Of a stretch of 64,000 bases of DNA, positions 44,170-52,989 are shown piece by piece. A program made the position numbers and the translations under genes. A model generated the notes under the pieces. It was not told the origin of the DNA. It ran no database searches and saw only the letters and a program-made list of their open reading frames with translations. This DNA is from RGIG4097 sp045613765. GTDB lineage: Bacteria; Bacillota; Clostridia; Christensenellales; CAG-917. The DNA lies in contig JAZLBO010000018.1 of the NCBI GenBank assembly GCA_045613765.1, positions 71,605-135,604 on the forward strand, given 5' to 3'. Within the stretch, counting starts at the first letter, position 1. Each line of letters starts with the position of its first letter.

Positions 44170-44217
44170 AACCGAGCAGTCAATTTTGACTGATAATGAT
44201 AAGGAGAAAAAACATTT

Positions 44218-45642
44218 ATGAAGATATTGTTTGTTGCATCAGAAGCAATGCCTTTCATAAGAACAGGTGGACTTGGTGACGTTGCAGGCGCACTTCCAAA
44301 GTCATTTTTGAAGTTGGGACACGACGCCCGTGTCATCATCCCCTTTTACAAAGACGAAATCAAATCAACCTTTGCTGACACCTTCCGTTTTGTAGGTTCA
44401 ACAGAAGTAAGTCTTGGTTGGAGAAAGCAATATTGTGGGGTTTATGAAACCATTTATGATGGTATAACCTACTATTTTGTTGACAACGAGTATTATTTCA
44501 AGCGCAAAGGACTCTACGGACACTTTGATGATGGCGAGAGATTTGCCTTCTTCTCAAAGGCAGTCCTTGACGTTCTTGCCAAGGTTGATTTCTATCCCGA
44601 CATCCTTCACGCAAACGATTGGCACACGGCATTGACACCCGTATATCTTGACGTCTTCTATCGTGGAGATGACAGATATAAGAACATCAAGACGGTGTTT
44701 ACAATCCACAACATTGAGTTCCAAGGCAAGTATGACAAATATATCCTTGAAGACATTTTGGGGCTTCCTGACTGGGCAAAGAGCCTTGTTGTGTGGGACG
44801 GCTGTGTCAACTATATGAAGGGTGGCATTGAAAGTAGTGCTGTTGTCACAACAGTCAGCAACACCTATGCAACCGAAATCCTTGATCCTTTCTATGGATA
44901 CGGACTTGAAGGAATCCTTGCACAAAGAAAAGAGAAACTTCACGGTGTTGTCAACGGCATTGACACAAAACTCTACGATCCTCAAAAGGATAAATCACTC
45001 TTTGTAAATTACAACAAGAAAAACGTCAGTGAAAAGAAGAAGGAAAACAAGAAAGAACTTTGTGAAATGCTCAACCTTCACTATGACGAAAACAGACCTA
45101 TGATTGCAATGGTCACAAGACTTACAGAGCAAAAAGGTCTGGAACTTGTCAAGACAGTCATTGGCGAAATCTTGAAGGCAGACTTGCAGGTGGTCATCCT
45201 TGGCACAGGCGAGTGGAAGTATGAAAACTTTGTCATGCAAATTGAAGATGAATATCCCAATAAGTTTAGAGGAATACTTCAATTCAGCAGTGATCTTGCA
45301 AGTAAACTTTACGGGGCAAGCGATATATTCTTGATGCCCTCAAAGTTTGAACCTTGTGGACTTAGTCAACTTATCGCAATGACTTACGGCAGTATTCCTA
45401 TCGTAAGAGAAACTGGTGGTTTGAAAGATACGGTTGAGCCTTATGTTGCAGACACCAAGCAAGGCAGGGGCTTCACTTTCAAGACTTATGACAGTTATGA
45501 TATGCTTGATGCCGTGTGGCGTGCATTTGCATGTTTCCACGACAAAGAAAACTGGGACGCAGTGACAAACAACGCAATGAGCGGTCAATATGGTTGGGAT
45601 GTAAGCGCACAAAGATACATCGACCTTTATTTGAACGCCTAA
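44218..45642 (+). CDS. glgA: Glycogen synthase GlgA (ADP-glucose dependent)
   Basis: 474 residues, GT5 family. The N-terminal FVASEAMPFIRTGGLGDVAGALPK is the R/KTGGL loop that binds ADP-glucose, followed by HANDWHTAL and, in the C-terminal Rossmann domain, MPSKFEPCGLSQL with the catalytic Glu region. It extends alpha-1,4 chains. 48 bp after glgD, with SD AAGGAG. Confidence 0.96.
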   Translation: MKILFVASEAMPFIRTGGLGDVAGALPKSFLKLGHDARVIIPFYKDEIKSTFADTFRFVGSTEVSLGWRKQYCGVYETIYDGITYYFVDNEYYFKRKGLYGHFDDGERFAFFSKAVLDVLAKVDFYPDILHANDWHTALTPVYLDVFYRGDDRYKNIKTVFTIHNIEFQGKYDKYILEDILGLPDWAKSLVVWDGCVNYMKGGIESSAVVTTVSNTYATEILDPFYGYGLEGILAQRKEKLHGVVNGIDTKLYDPQKDKSLFVNYNKKNVSEKKKENKKELCEMLNLHYDENRPMIAMVTRLTEQKGLELVKTVIGEILKADLQVVILGTGEWKYENFVMQIEDEYPNKFRGILQFSSDLASKLYGASDIFLMPSKFEPCGLSQLIAMTYGSIPIVRETGGLKDTVEPYVADTKQGRGFTFKTYDSYDMLDAVWRAFACFHDKENWDAVTNNAMSGQYGWDVSAQRYIDLYLNA

Positions 45643-45718
45643 TCATGATAAGGAAATAAACTACAAAAATAAATAACTTTTTTCTCGTCGGGGGAAGCGA
45701 GAGAAGAAAGGAAAGGAT

Positions 45719-48154
45719 ATGACAAAAAACTATCTTGAAAAGAGCAATAATTTCTCACAACAAATTGCAGAAGTAATGGCACGCAACTTTGGTATCAAAC
45801 CCGAAGATGCATCAAAAGCACAAATCTACAAGGCAACTTGTATGGTTGTCCGCGATATGCTCACAAGCACACGTATTGACTTCAAAAAGACAGTCCGTGA
45901 AAGAAATGCAAAGCAAGTGTACTATATGTCAATGGAATTCCTTCTTGGCAGAAGTCTTAAGAATCACTTGTTCAATATGGGCATTACAGACGTAGTTGAA
46001 AAGGCAGTGGGTGAACTTGGTATGTCCATGGACGAACTTTACGCCTTTGAACCCGATGCAGGTCTTGGCAACGGCGGTCTTGGTAGATTGGCGGCGGCTT
46101 ATATGGACGCTCTCACATCTTGCGACTATGCAGCAAGTGGATTTTCAATCATGTATGACTACGGCATTTTCAAGCAATTCATTGCAGACGGTTGGCAACT
46201 TGAACAACCTGACGAGTGGTTGAAGATGGGTGGCGTGTGGCTTTCTCCCCGTATGGAAGAAGTCTATGAAGTCAAATTTGGTGGCCGTCTTGAAGAAAGA
46301 TGGGAAGATGGCAAACTTCACGTTGAACAAAAGGATCACTCAACAGTGCTTGCAGTGCCTTACGATATGAACATCTCTGGCTTTAACACAGACACAGTCA
46401 ACAGACTTCGTTTGTGGTCATCAAAAGCACCAGTTGACTTTGATATGACACTCTTCTCAAGAGGCGACTATGTCAAGGCTATGAGTGAAAAGGCAATGGC
46501 AGAAAGTATTTCAAAGGTGTTGTACCCTGCAGACGATCACATTGAAGGCAAGTCACTCCGTTTGAAACAACAATACTTCTTTGTTTCTGCATCAATCCAA
46601 AGCATCATCAAACGCCATCTCAAGACAAATCCCACTCTTGACAACCTTGGCGACTGTGTGGCAATCCACATCAATGATACACACCCCACACTCTGTATCC
46701 CCGAACTTATGCGCATACTTCTTGACGTATATGGCTACGGCTGGGATCAAGCATGGGATATTGTCACAAAGACAATCAGTTACACCAACCATACAGTTAT
46801 GTCAGAAGCACTTGAAAAGTGGCCTCAAGACCTTTTCAAATCACTTCTTCCCAGAGTGTACCAAATCGTACACGAAATCAACCAAAGATTCTGTGGCGAA
46901 CTTTGGAACGCATACCCCAACAACTGGGGCGCAGTCAATCACAACGCAATTCTTGGCGACGGTCAAGTCCGTATGGCCAACCTTTGCCTTGCAACATCAC
47001 ATACAATCAATGGCGTCAGTGCATTGCATAGTGAAATCTTGAAGAACGACGTCTTCCACGATTACTATCGTATGCACCCCGAAAAGTTCACAAACGTCAC
47101 CAACGGCATCACACATCGTAGATGGGTCTGCCAAGCCAACCCCGGTTTGTCAAACATGGTCACAGATCTCATTGGCGAAGGTTGGAAAAACGACGCAACT
47201 GAACTTCAAGGCCTTTTGAAGTATATGGGCGACAAGCAAGTCCTTGACAGACTTCAAGTCATCAAGAGAGAAAACAAGGAAAGACTTGCAAAGTATATCC
47301 TTGAAAACAATGGCGTCACAGTCAATCCCGACTCAATCTTTGACGTCCAAGTCAAGAGATTGCACGAATACAAGCGTCAACTTCTCAATGCACTTCACAT
47401 CCTTGATTTGTATTTCCGCATAAAGGAAAATCCCAATCTTGACATCCAACCTCGCACATTTATCTTTGGTGCAAAGGCAGCAAGTGCATACTATATGGCA
47501 AAGCAAATCATTAGATTCATTTGTCAACTTGGCAACGTCATCAACAACGATCCCGACGTCAAGGATAAGATCAAAGTCGTCTTCCTTGAAAACTATCGTG
47601 TAACATTGGCAGAAATCATCATGCCTGCAGCAGAAGTCAGTGAACAAATCTCAATCGCAGGCAAAGAAGCAAGTGGCACAGGCAATATGAAGTTTATGAT
47701 CAACGGCGCACTCACCATTGGTACAATGGACGGCGCAAACGTTGAAATCCACGAAAACGTTGGCGACGAAAATATGTTCTTGTTCGGTCTTCTTGCACAC
47801 GAAGTTGAAGAAATGTGGCGCAAGGGCTACAACCCCACATATTACTATCACTCAAACCCCACAATCAAGCGTCTTATTGATGCACTTCGTGCAGGTATTG
47901 GTGGCGTCTTCTTTGACGAAATCGCAGACAGCCTTACAATCGGCAGAAACGGCACTGCAGACGGATTTATGTGCCTTGCAGACTTTGAGTCATACAAGAA
48001 CGCGCAACAACGTGTCAACGACACTTATGGCGACAGAGAAAAATGGAACAGAATGTCCCTTGTCAACATTGCAAAGGCAGGTTTCTTTGCAGGGGATAGA
48101 GCAGTCCGTGAATACGCCAACAGAATTTGGGGACTTACACCCATCAAAAAATAA
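45719..48154 (+). CDS. glgP: Glycogen/starch/alpha-glucan phosphorylase
   Basis: 811 residues, GT35. The PLP site EASGTGNMKFMINGAL has Lys658, and GNGGLGRLAAAYMDAL, KRLHEYKRQLLN and TNGITHRRW are readable. It releases glucose-1-phosphate from glycogen ends, so the operon encodes both synthesis and breakdown. 76 bp after glgA with its own SD (AAAGGA). Confidence 0.97.
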   Translation: MTKNYLEKSNNFSQQIAEVMARNFGIKPEDASKAQIYKATCMVVRDMLTSTRIDFKKTVRERNAKQVYYMSMEFLLGRSLKNHLFNMGITDVVEKAVGELGMSMDELYAFEPDAGLGNGGLGRLAAAYMDALTSCDYAASGFSIMYDYGIFKQFIADGWQLEQPDEWLKMGGVWLSPRMEEVYEVKFGGRLEERWEDGKLHVEQKDHSTVLAVPYDMNISGFNTDTVNRLRLWSSKAPVDFDMTLFSRGDYVKAMSEKAMAESISKVLYPADDHIEGKSLRLKQQYFFVSASIQSIIKRHLKTNPTLDNLGDCVAIHINDTHPTLCIPELMRILLDVYGYGWDQAWDIVTKTISYTNHTVMSEALEKWPQDLFKSLLPRVYQIVHEINQRFCGELWNAYPNNWGAVNHNAILGDGQVRMANLCLATSHTINGVSALHSEILKNDVFHDYYRMHPEKFTNVTNGITHRRWVCQANPGLSNMVTDLIGEGWKNDATELQGLLKYMGDKQVLDRLQVIKRENKERLAKYILENNGVTVNPDSIFDVQVKRLHEYKRQLLNALHILDLYFRIKENPNLDIQPRTFIFGAKAASAYYMAKQIIRFICQLGNVINNDPDVKDKIKVVFLENYRVTLAEIIMPAAEVSEQISIAGKEASGTGNMKFMINGALTIGTMDGANVEIHENVGDENMFLFGLLAHEVEEMWRKGYNPTYYYHSNPTIKRLIDALRAGIGGVFFDEIADSLTIGRNGTADGFMCLADFESYKNAQQRVNDTYGDREKWNRMSLVNIAKAGFFAGDRAVREYANRIWGLTPIKK

Positions 48155-48169
48155 CACTTCATCAATGAA

Positions 48170-48199
48170 ACAAAGCAAGCCGATTTCGGCTTGCTTTGT
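48170..48199 (+). terminator. glg operon terminator
   Basis: A 14-bp perfect stem (48170-48183 with 48186-48199) with a 2-nt loop; the T-run is short. Confidence 0.75.
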
Positions 48200-48267
48200 C
48201 TTGTAAAAGAAATTGTTTTTTTGAACAAAGCGAATAAAAATAAGACCTTTAAGAAAGCAATATAGAT

Positions 48268-50022
48268 ATGAGCAAAACGTATAATCCATTACTCCACAAA
48301 AAGCCTTATGGCGCAACGGCAGTTGGCAAGGCAACCACAATCACTTTCCCTCTTGAAACCTACTTTGGCATCAAGAAGGTCTTTGTCATACTTCGCAAAG
48401 ACAATGAGAATATAAGGATTGAACTGCCCCTTTCACACCACGCTGACGGCATAGATTATTTTGTTGGAAACATCACTCTTTCAAGCCACGGAATATGGCA
48501 TTATCGCTTTGAAGGGGAATATCCTGATGGCAGTCTTGCCTTCTTTGGCAGAGATTATGACGGCACTGCAATTAGAGGAGATTGGTTGCCCGAGTGGCAG
48601 TTGACCGTATCAAAAGTGGATTATAAAACCCCTATTCAGTCAAAACAAGGGGTTATATATCAAATCTTTCCCGATAGATTTGCCAAGGGGGAAGACAGAC
48701 CTTTCTTGAAAAAAGGACGTCTTCACAGTGATTGGCACGATCGCCCCGACTTTGCAAGAGAAGGGGTAGATTATAGGGCAGATGACTTTTATGGTGGCAA
48801 TGTCAAAGGTGTCATTGACAAACTTGACTACATCAAATCACTTGGTGTCAACGCCATCTATTTCAACCCCGTTTTCAAGTCATCATCAAACCACAGATAT
48901 GACACAGGGGACTATCTTCAAATTGACGAACTCTTTGGGGATGACAATCAATTTGAAGAACTCATTGTCAAGGCAAAGGAAAAGGGCATTGGCATAATTT
49001 TGGACGGTGTATTTAACCATACAGGCGCAGACAGTTTATACTTCAACAAGTTCGGCAATTATTCCACATTGGGCGCATATCAAAGCAAGGAATCCCCTTA
49101 CTATGATTGGTTCTATTTTGACAATTTCCCCGACAAATATGGTTGTTGGTGGGGCTCAACGGTTGTGCCTACAGTCAACAAATCTGCCAAGGGATACAAA
49201 GATCTTATTCTCGGCAAAGATGGTGTAATTGAAAAGTGGACAAAAATGGGTATTGCAGGCTGGCGACTTGACGTCGTTGATGAATTGCCCATTGTTTTTA
49301 CAACCGAACTTTGCAGAAAAATCAAATCAGTCAACCCTGACTGCTCAATTATTGGGGAAGTATGGGAAGATGCATCAACAAAAGTGGCTTATAGCGAGTG
49401 GCGTCCCTACTTTATGGGGGAACAACTTGACGGCGTCATGAACTATCCCTTCAAGGAAAGCATTATACAATATATCCTTGGTGGCAACCCCCGTGACTTC
49501 GTGGCAGGCATCACACATATCCTTGAAAACTACCCCAAGGAAAGTCTTGACTCAAATATGAATCTTATCGGCTCACACGATACTGCAAGAATTCTCACGA
49601 TACTTACAGGAGTGCAAGCACCATATAGAAAGGAAGAAAGGGCAGCCTTCGTCCTTGAAGGCGAACTCTATGAAATTGCAAAGCGCAGGCTTATGATTGC
49701 ATCAACCTTGCAATATTTCTTACCCGGTGTGCCTTGCCTTTACTATGGTGACGAAGTGGGTGCTTATGGTTATGAAGATCCATTGAACCGTGGCACATAC
49801 CCTTGGGGCAGAGAAGACAACGCACTTCTCACACACTATCAAGCCCTTGGAAAACTCCGTCAAGAATATACAAAGTTCTTCCTTGGAGAAACAGTTTTTG
49901 AAAACGTTACTGACACAAATCTTGAAATTGTAAGACGCTGTGATGATGGCGAAATCCGTCTTAAAACAGACAAAAATCACATTGAAATCAGTGTCAACGG
50001 AAATATTGTATTTTCACTCTAA
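48268..50022 (+). CDS. GH13 cyclomaltodextrinase/neopullulanase-like enzyme
   Basis: 584 residues, no signal peptide. An N-terminal beta domain (about 15-115) of the CBM34/48 kind precedes the barrel: GVFNHTG (247-253), GWRLDVVDE with nucleophile Asp335, IIGEVWED with acid/base Glu364, NLIGSHDTAR with Asp438. The N-terminal domain plus GWRLDV fit intracellular enzymes that hydrolyse maltodextrins, cyclodextrins or pullulan; exact specificity cannot be read. Its place after glgP suggests it works on limit dextrins released from glycogen. No clear SD. Confidence 0.88.
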   Translation: MSKTYNPLLHKKPYGATAVGKATTITFPLETYFGIKKVFVILRKDNENIRIELPLSHHADGIDYFVGNITLSSHGIWHYRFEGEYPDGSLAFFGRDYDGTAIRGDWLPEWQLTVSKVDYKTPIQSKQGVIYQIFPDRFAKGEDRPFLKKGRLHSDWHDRPDFAREGVDYRADDFYGGNVKGVIDKLDYIKSLGVNAIYFNPVFKSSSNHRYDTGDYLQIDELFGDDNQFEELIVKAKEKGIGIILDGVFNHTGADSLYFNKFGNYSTLGAYQSKESPYYDWFYFDNFPDKYGCWWGSTVVPTVNKSAKGYKDLILGKDGVIEKWTKMGIAGWRLDVVDELPIVFTTELCRKIKSVNPDCSIIGEVWEDASTKVAYSEWRPYFMGEQLDGVMNYPFKESIIQYILGGNPRDFVAGITHILENYPKESLDSNMNLIGSHDTARILTILTGVQAPYRKEERAAFVLEGELYEIAKRRLMIASTLQYFLPGVPCLYYGDEVGAYGYEDPLNRGTYPWGREDNALLTHYQALGKLRQEYTKFFLGETVFENVTDTNLEIVRRCDDGEIRLKTDKNHIEISVNGNIVFSL

Positions 50023-50205
50023 AAGGTGTTTATAGTCGCAAATTAAGTTGATAAACCCTTGATTTTGTTGATATATCAAACAGACAAAACAACTTAAAGC
50101 ACTTGTTCAATCAAGCCGAAAGAAAGTCTATGGCAGCCACAGAACAAGTGTAAAATCAACACTAAAACAACATCAAATCAACAAAATATAAAGCATTGGC
50201 AAGAC

Positions 50206-50243
50206 AAAAGCAAGGGCACATAATGGTATAACCCCTTGCTTTT
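50206..50243 (+). terminator. Intrinsic terminator
   Basis: 11-bp arms with a 16-nt loop, followed by T residues; ends the GH13 gene or the structured transcript before it. Confidence 0.75.
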
Positions 50244-50308
50244 TTATATTCCAAAAATATTTTATTTTTGGCTTCAATTTTCAAGTGTGGTTATTCTTCA
50301 CTTTTTTA

Positions 50309-50337
50309 TTGCTTTATATATACTTTTGTTTTATAAT
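50309..50337 (+). promoter_or_regulatory. Promoter of the small gene at 50347
   Basis: TTGCTT (50309-50314), 17-bp spacer, TATAAT (50332-50337), 9 nt before the ATG; no SD, so a leader of a few bases at most. Confidence 0.6.
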
Positions 50338-50346
50338 AGTTATATT

Positions 50347-50769
50347 ATGACAACAGCATTTTCATTTAGATGTCAAAAGGTCTTGAAGAAATTTGAAAAA
50401 GACCCCGATATTGCACCCATTATGAAAGATATTGCCAACGCACAACAAGGCGTTGTCACTTTTTCTAAGGACGTCAAAAAATATATGCTCAAGTTTATCC
50501 ACGAGAGATATGACAACAATGAAGAAGTGAACACACTCATCAATATCTTGAAGAATAGTGGCAAGTATGAAACCTTCAACTACCTTGAAATCTTCCAACT
50601 TCAAGATGAGTCTTTCTTCTGGTATGATTTCCTCAACTGCTATGCACTTTGGAAGATTATCGGCAAGGTGTACGGATACGGTAGCCAAGATGACAGCATC
50701 GTCCTTCTTGTACGCCTTATGAAAAATGACGTTGAGATTTTCAATCAATATCCCGACATCATGAAATAG
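50347..50769 (+). CDS. Hypothetical protein, helical
   Basis: 140 residues from MTTAFSFRCQKV (50347). The frame is open 37 codons upstream, but that part is low-complexity and covers the promoter. Mostly predicted helix by composition, with several aromatic residues (ESFFWYDFLNCYALWKI). No family recognised. It ends 35 bp before radC and is probably co-transcribed with it. Confidence 0.65.
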   Translation: MTTAFSFRCQKVLKKFEKDPDIAPIMKDIANAQQGVVTFSKDVKKYMLKFIHERYDNNEEVNTLINILKNSGKYETFNYLEIFQLQDESFFWYDFLNCYALWKIIGKVYGYGSQDDSIVLLVRLMKNDVEIFNQYPDIMK

Positions 50770-50804
50770 ATTTTGACACAAAAGACGGAACAGACAAGAT
50801 AATT

Positions 50805-51476
50805 ATGGCAATCCATGACGGACACAGAGATAGATTGAGAGAGAAACTTCTCGCAGTGGGCATAAAAGGACTTCAACAACACGAGGTTTTGGAGTACTTG
50901 CTCTTTGCATTTATTCCAAGAAAGGATACAAATGAAATCGCCCACGAACTTATCAACACTTTTGGCTCATTTTCGGATGTGCTTACCACTGACGTAGATA
51001 GACTTGTCACAGTGAAAGGCATGACAAGAAATGCAGCAGTTTTTCTCAACACGTTGCCATCAATCTTGCAGATATACACTGATGACTCCGGCAAGGAAAG
51101 ACAAAATCTTTCGGGCAGAGGTATTGCAAGAGAGTTTATGAAGAACCAAGTCTTCGGTCAAGGGCTTGAACACGTGGTTGTTGTGGCACTTGATGCAAGA
51201 GATAATTTTATCCGTATGGAAAAGATGGCTCGTGGCACAGGAGCAGAAGTCGTTTTGCCCATCCGTGACATCATGGACTTTGCACTTAGAACAAGTGCTT
51301 GCAGTATAATCATTGCACACAATCATCCAAGTGGAGATATCAAGCCTTCATCACAAGATTTGAAACTCACAATGGAACTTGGACAACTTCTTGCAAGGAT
51401 CAACGTTGTCCTTCAAGATCACTTTATTTTCAGCGACAAAAAATACTATTCCTTTGAAGAAAACGGTTTTCTTTGA
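50805..51476 (+). CDS. radC: RadC family JAMM/MPN domain protein
   Basis: 223 residues. An N-terminal helix-hairpin-helix region (DGHRDRLREKLL, VKGMTRNAAVFL) is followed by the JAMM metalloprotease-like domain with AHNHPSGDIKPS. Despite the name the family is not firmly tied to repair; the HxHx7-10SxxD metal site suggests a peptidase or isopeptidase. It stands 19 bp before gltX. Length is typical. Confidence 0.92.
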   Translation: MAIHDGHRDRLREKLLAVGIKGLQQHEVLEYLLFAFIPRKDTNEIAHELINTFGSFSDVLTTDVDRLVTVKGMTRNAAVFLNTLPSILQIYTDDSGKERQNLSGRGIAREFMKNQVFGQGLEHVVVVALDARDNFIRMEKMARGTGAEVVLPIRDIMDFALRTSACSIIIAHNHPSGDIKPSSQDLKLTMELGQLLARINVVLQDHFIFSDKKYYSFEENGFL

Positions 51477-51495
51477 TGGGAAATAAGGACGAAAT

Positions 51496-52941
51496 ATGAC
51501 AGTTAGAACAAGATTTGCCCCGTCACCTACGGGATTTATGCACATTGGCAACCTTCGTACAGGTTTGTACACCTACTTGTATGCTCGCAAGCACAACGGC
51601 ACGTTTATTCTTCGTATAGAAGATACTGACCAAGAAAGAAAGGTTGAAGGTGCAGTTGATGCAATCTATCGCACACTCAACATTGCAGGCATGGACTATG
51701 ATGAAGGTCCTGACAAAGATGCTGGCTTTGGCCCATACGTTCAATCGGAACGCAGAAGTTTGTACAAAGAGTATGCAGAAAAGTTGGTTGAACTTGGTGG
51801 TGCATATTATTGTTTCTGCGACAAAGATAGACTTCAATCAATCGTTGATGAAAACGGTCTTCACACCTATGATAAGCATTGCAGAAATATTCCCCTTGAA
51901 GAAGCAAAGGCAAGAGTTGCTGCAGGCGAGCCTTATGTTATAAGACAAAAAGTGCCAGAAGGCGTTGTTTCATCATACGTAGATATGGTGTTCGGCGAGA
52001 TTTCAGTTGCAAGTGCAGATATTGAAGATGGTGTCCTTCTCAAGAGTGACGGACTGCCCACCTACAACTTTGCCAACGTTGTTGACGATCATCTCATGGG
52101 CATCACCCACGTTATGAGAGGTGTGGAATATCTTTCTTCAACCCCCAAATACAACCTTATGTATGATGCATTTGGATGGCAACGTCCCACATACATTCAC
52201 TTGTCACCTATCATGAAAGATGCACAACGCAAACTTTCAAAGAGATATGGCGACGCCAACTTTGAAGACTTTGTGGCAAAGGGATATTTGCCCGAAGCAA
52301 TCGTCAACTATATTGCACTTCTTGGATGGTGTCCCAAGTCCAACCAAGAAAAGATGACCCTTGAAGAAATGATCGAACAATTTGACGTTGACGGCATTTC
52401 CAAGAGCCCTGCAATCTTTGATGATGCAAAAATGCGTTGGCTCAATGGCGAGTACTTGAAGGCAATGACACCTGACGAATTTTACAAGGTTTCACTTCCT
52501 TACATCCAAAAGAGTAAGGCAGGTGGCAAGTTCAACGATTACGAAATCAGCCGTCTTATGCAAACACGTGTTGACATCCTTTCAGACATTCCTGAAAAGA
52601 TTGATTTCTTGGTTGACTTTGGTGAATATGACGTCAATATGTATGTGCATCAAAAGATGAAAGTGGACTTTAACGTTGCAAAACAAGCACTTAAAATAGC
52701 ATTTGATGCAATGAGCAACCTTGAAGACTGGACAGAAGAAGCCATCAAAGAGTGTATGAAATCATCTGCAGAAGCAGGTGGCCTCAAGGGTGGACAAGTT
52801 ATGTTCAGTGTCCGTGTTGCCTTGACAGGTCAACCCTCAACACCCGGTGGTGCAGTTGAAATGGCAGTCGTTCTTGGCAAGGAAGAAAGCCTTAGAAGAC
52901 TCAAGTTCTCAATGGACTATCTTGATAGAACAGCAGAATAA
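51496..52941 (+). CDS. gltX: Glutamyl-tRNA synthetase
   Basis: 481 residues, class I. The HIGH signature is RFAPSPTGFMHIGN (about 6-19) and the KMSKS loop is KLSKRYGD. The C-terminal helical anticodon domain is complete. It charges tRNA-Glu (and often tRNA-Gln in Clostridia, for later transamidation). SD AAGGA. A hairpin follows the stop. Confidence 0.97.
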   Translation: MTVRTRFAPSPTGFMHIGNLRTGLYTYLYARKHNGTFILRIEDTDQERKVEGAVDAIYRTLNIAGMDYDEGPDKDAGFGPYVQSERRSLYKEYAEKLVELGGAYYCFCDKDRLQSIVDENGLHTYDKHCRNIPLEEAKARVAAGEPYVIRQKVPEGVVSSYVDMVFGEISVASADIEDGVLLKSDGLPTYNFANVVDDHLMGITHVMRGVEYLSSTPKYNLMYDAFGWQRPTYIHLSPIMKDAQRKLSKRYGDANFEDFVAKGYLPEAIVNYIALLGWCPKSNQEKMTLEEMIEQFDVDGISKSPAIFDDAKMRWLNGEYLKAMTPDEFYKVSLPYIQKSKAGGKFNDYEISRLMQTRVDILSDIPEKIDFLVDFGEYDVNMYVHQKMKVDFNVAKQALKIAFDAMSNLEDWTEEAIKECMKSSAEAGGLKGGQVMFSVRVALTGQPSTPGGAVEMAVVLGKEESLRRLKFSMDYLDRTAE

Positions 52942-52952
52942 TTCAAATAAAA

Positions 52953-52978
52953 GTCGGTCGGGGAAAGCCTTGACCGAC
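52953..52978 (+). terminator. Hairpin after gltX
   Basis: GTCGGTC/GACCGAC arms with a 12-nt loop. The T-run is poor and the next ATG is only 12 nt away, so termination may be partial. Confidence 0.5.
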
Positions 52979-52989
52979 GTCTTAATAGT

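Larger units (their letters stand above)
50023..50346. other. Structured intergenic region, possible small RNA or long 3' UTR
   Basis: 324 bp. AAGTTG/CAACTT (50045-50050, 50090-50095), CACTTGTTC/GAACAAGTG (50100-50108, 50142-50150) and a terminator, AAAAGCAAGGG/CCCTTGCTTTT (50206-50216, 50233-50243), follow one another. Three successive stems ending in a terminator suggest a structured transcript of about 200 nt. Confidence 0.45.

Noticed and set aside
50236..50346. 37-residue upstream extension of the 140-residue protein
   Set aside because: It covers a consensus promoter (TTGCTT-N17-TATAAT) and lacks an SD.
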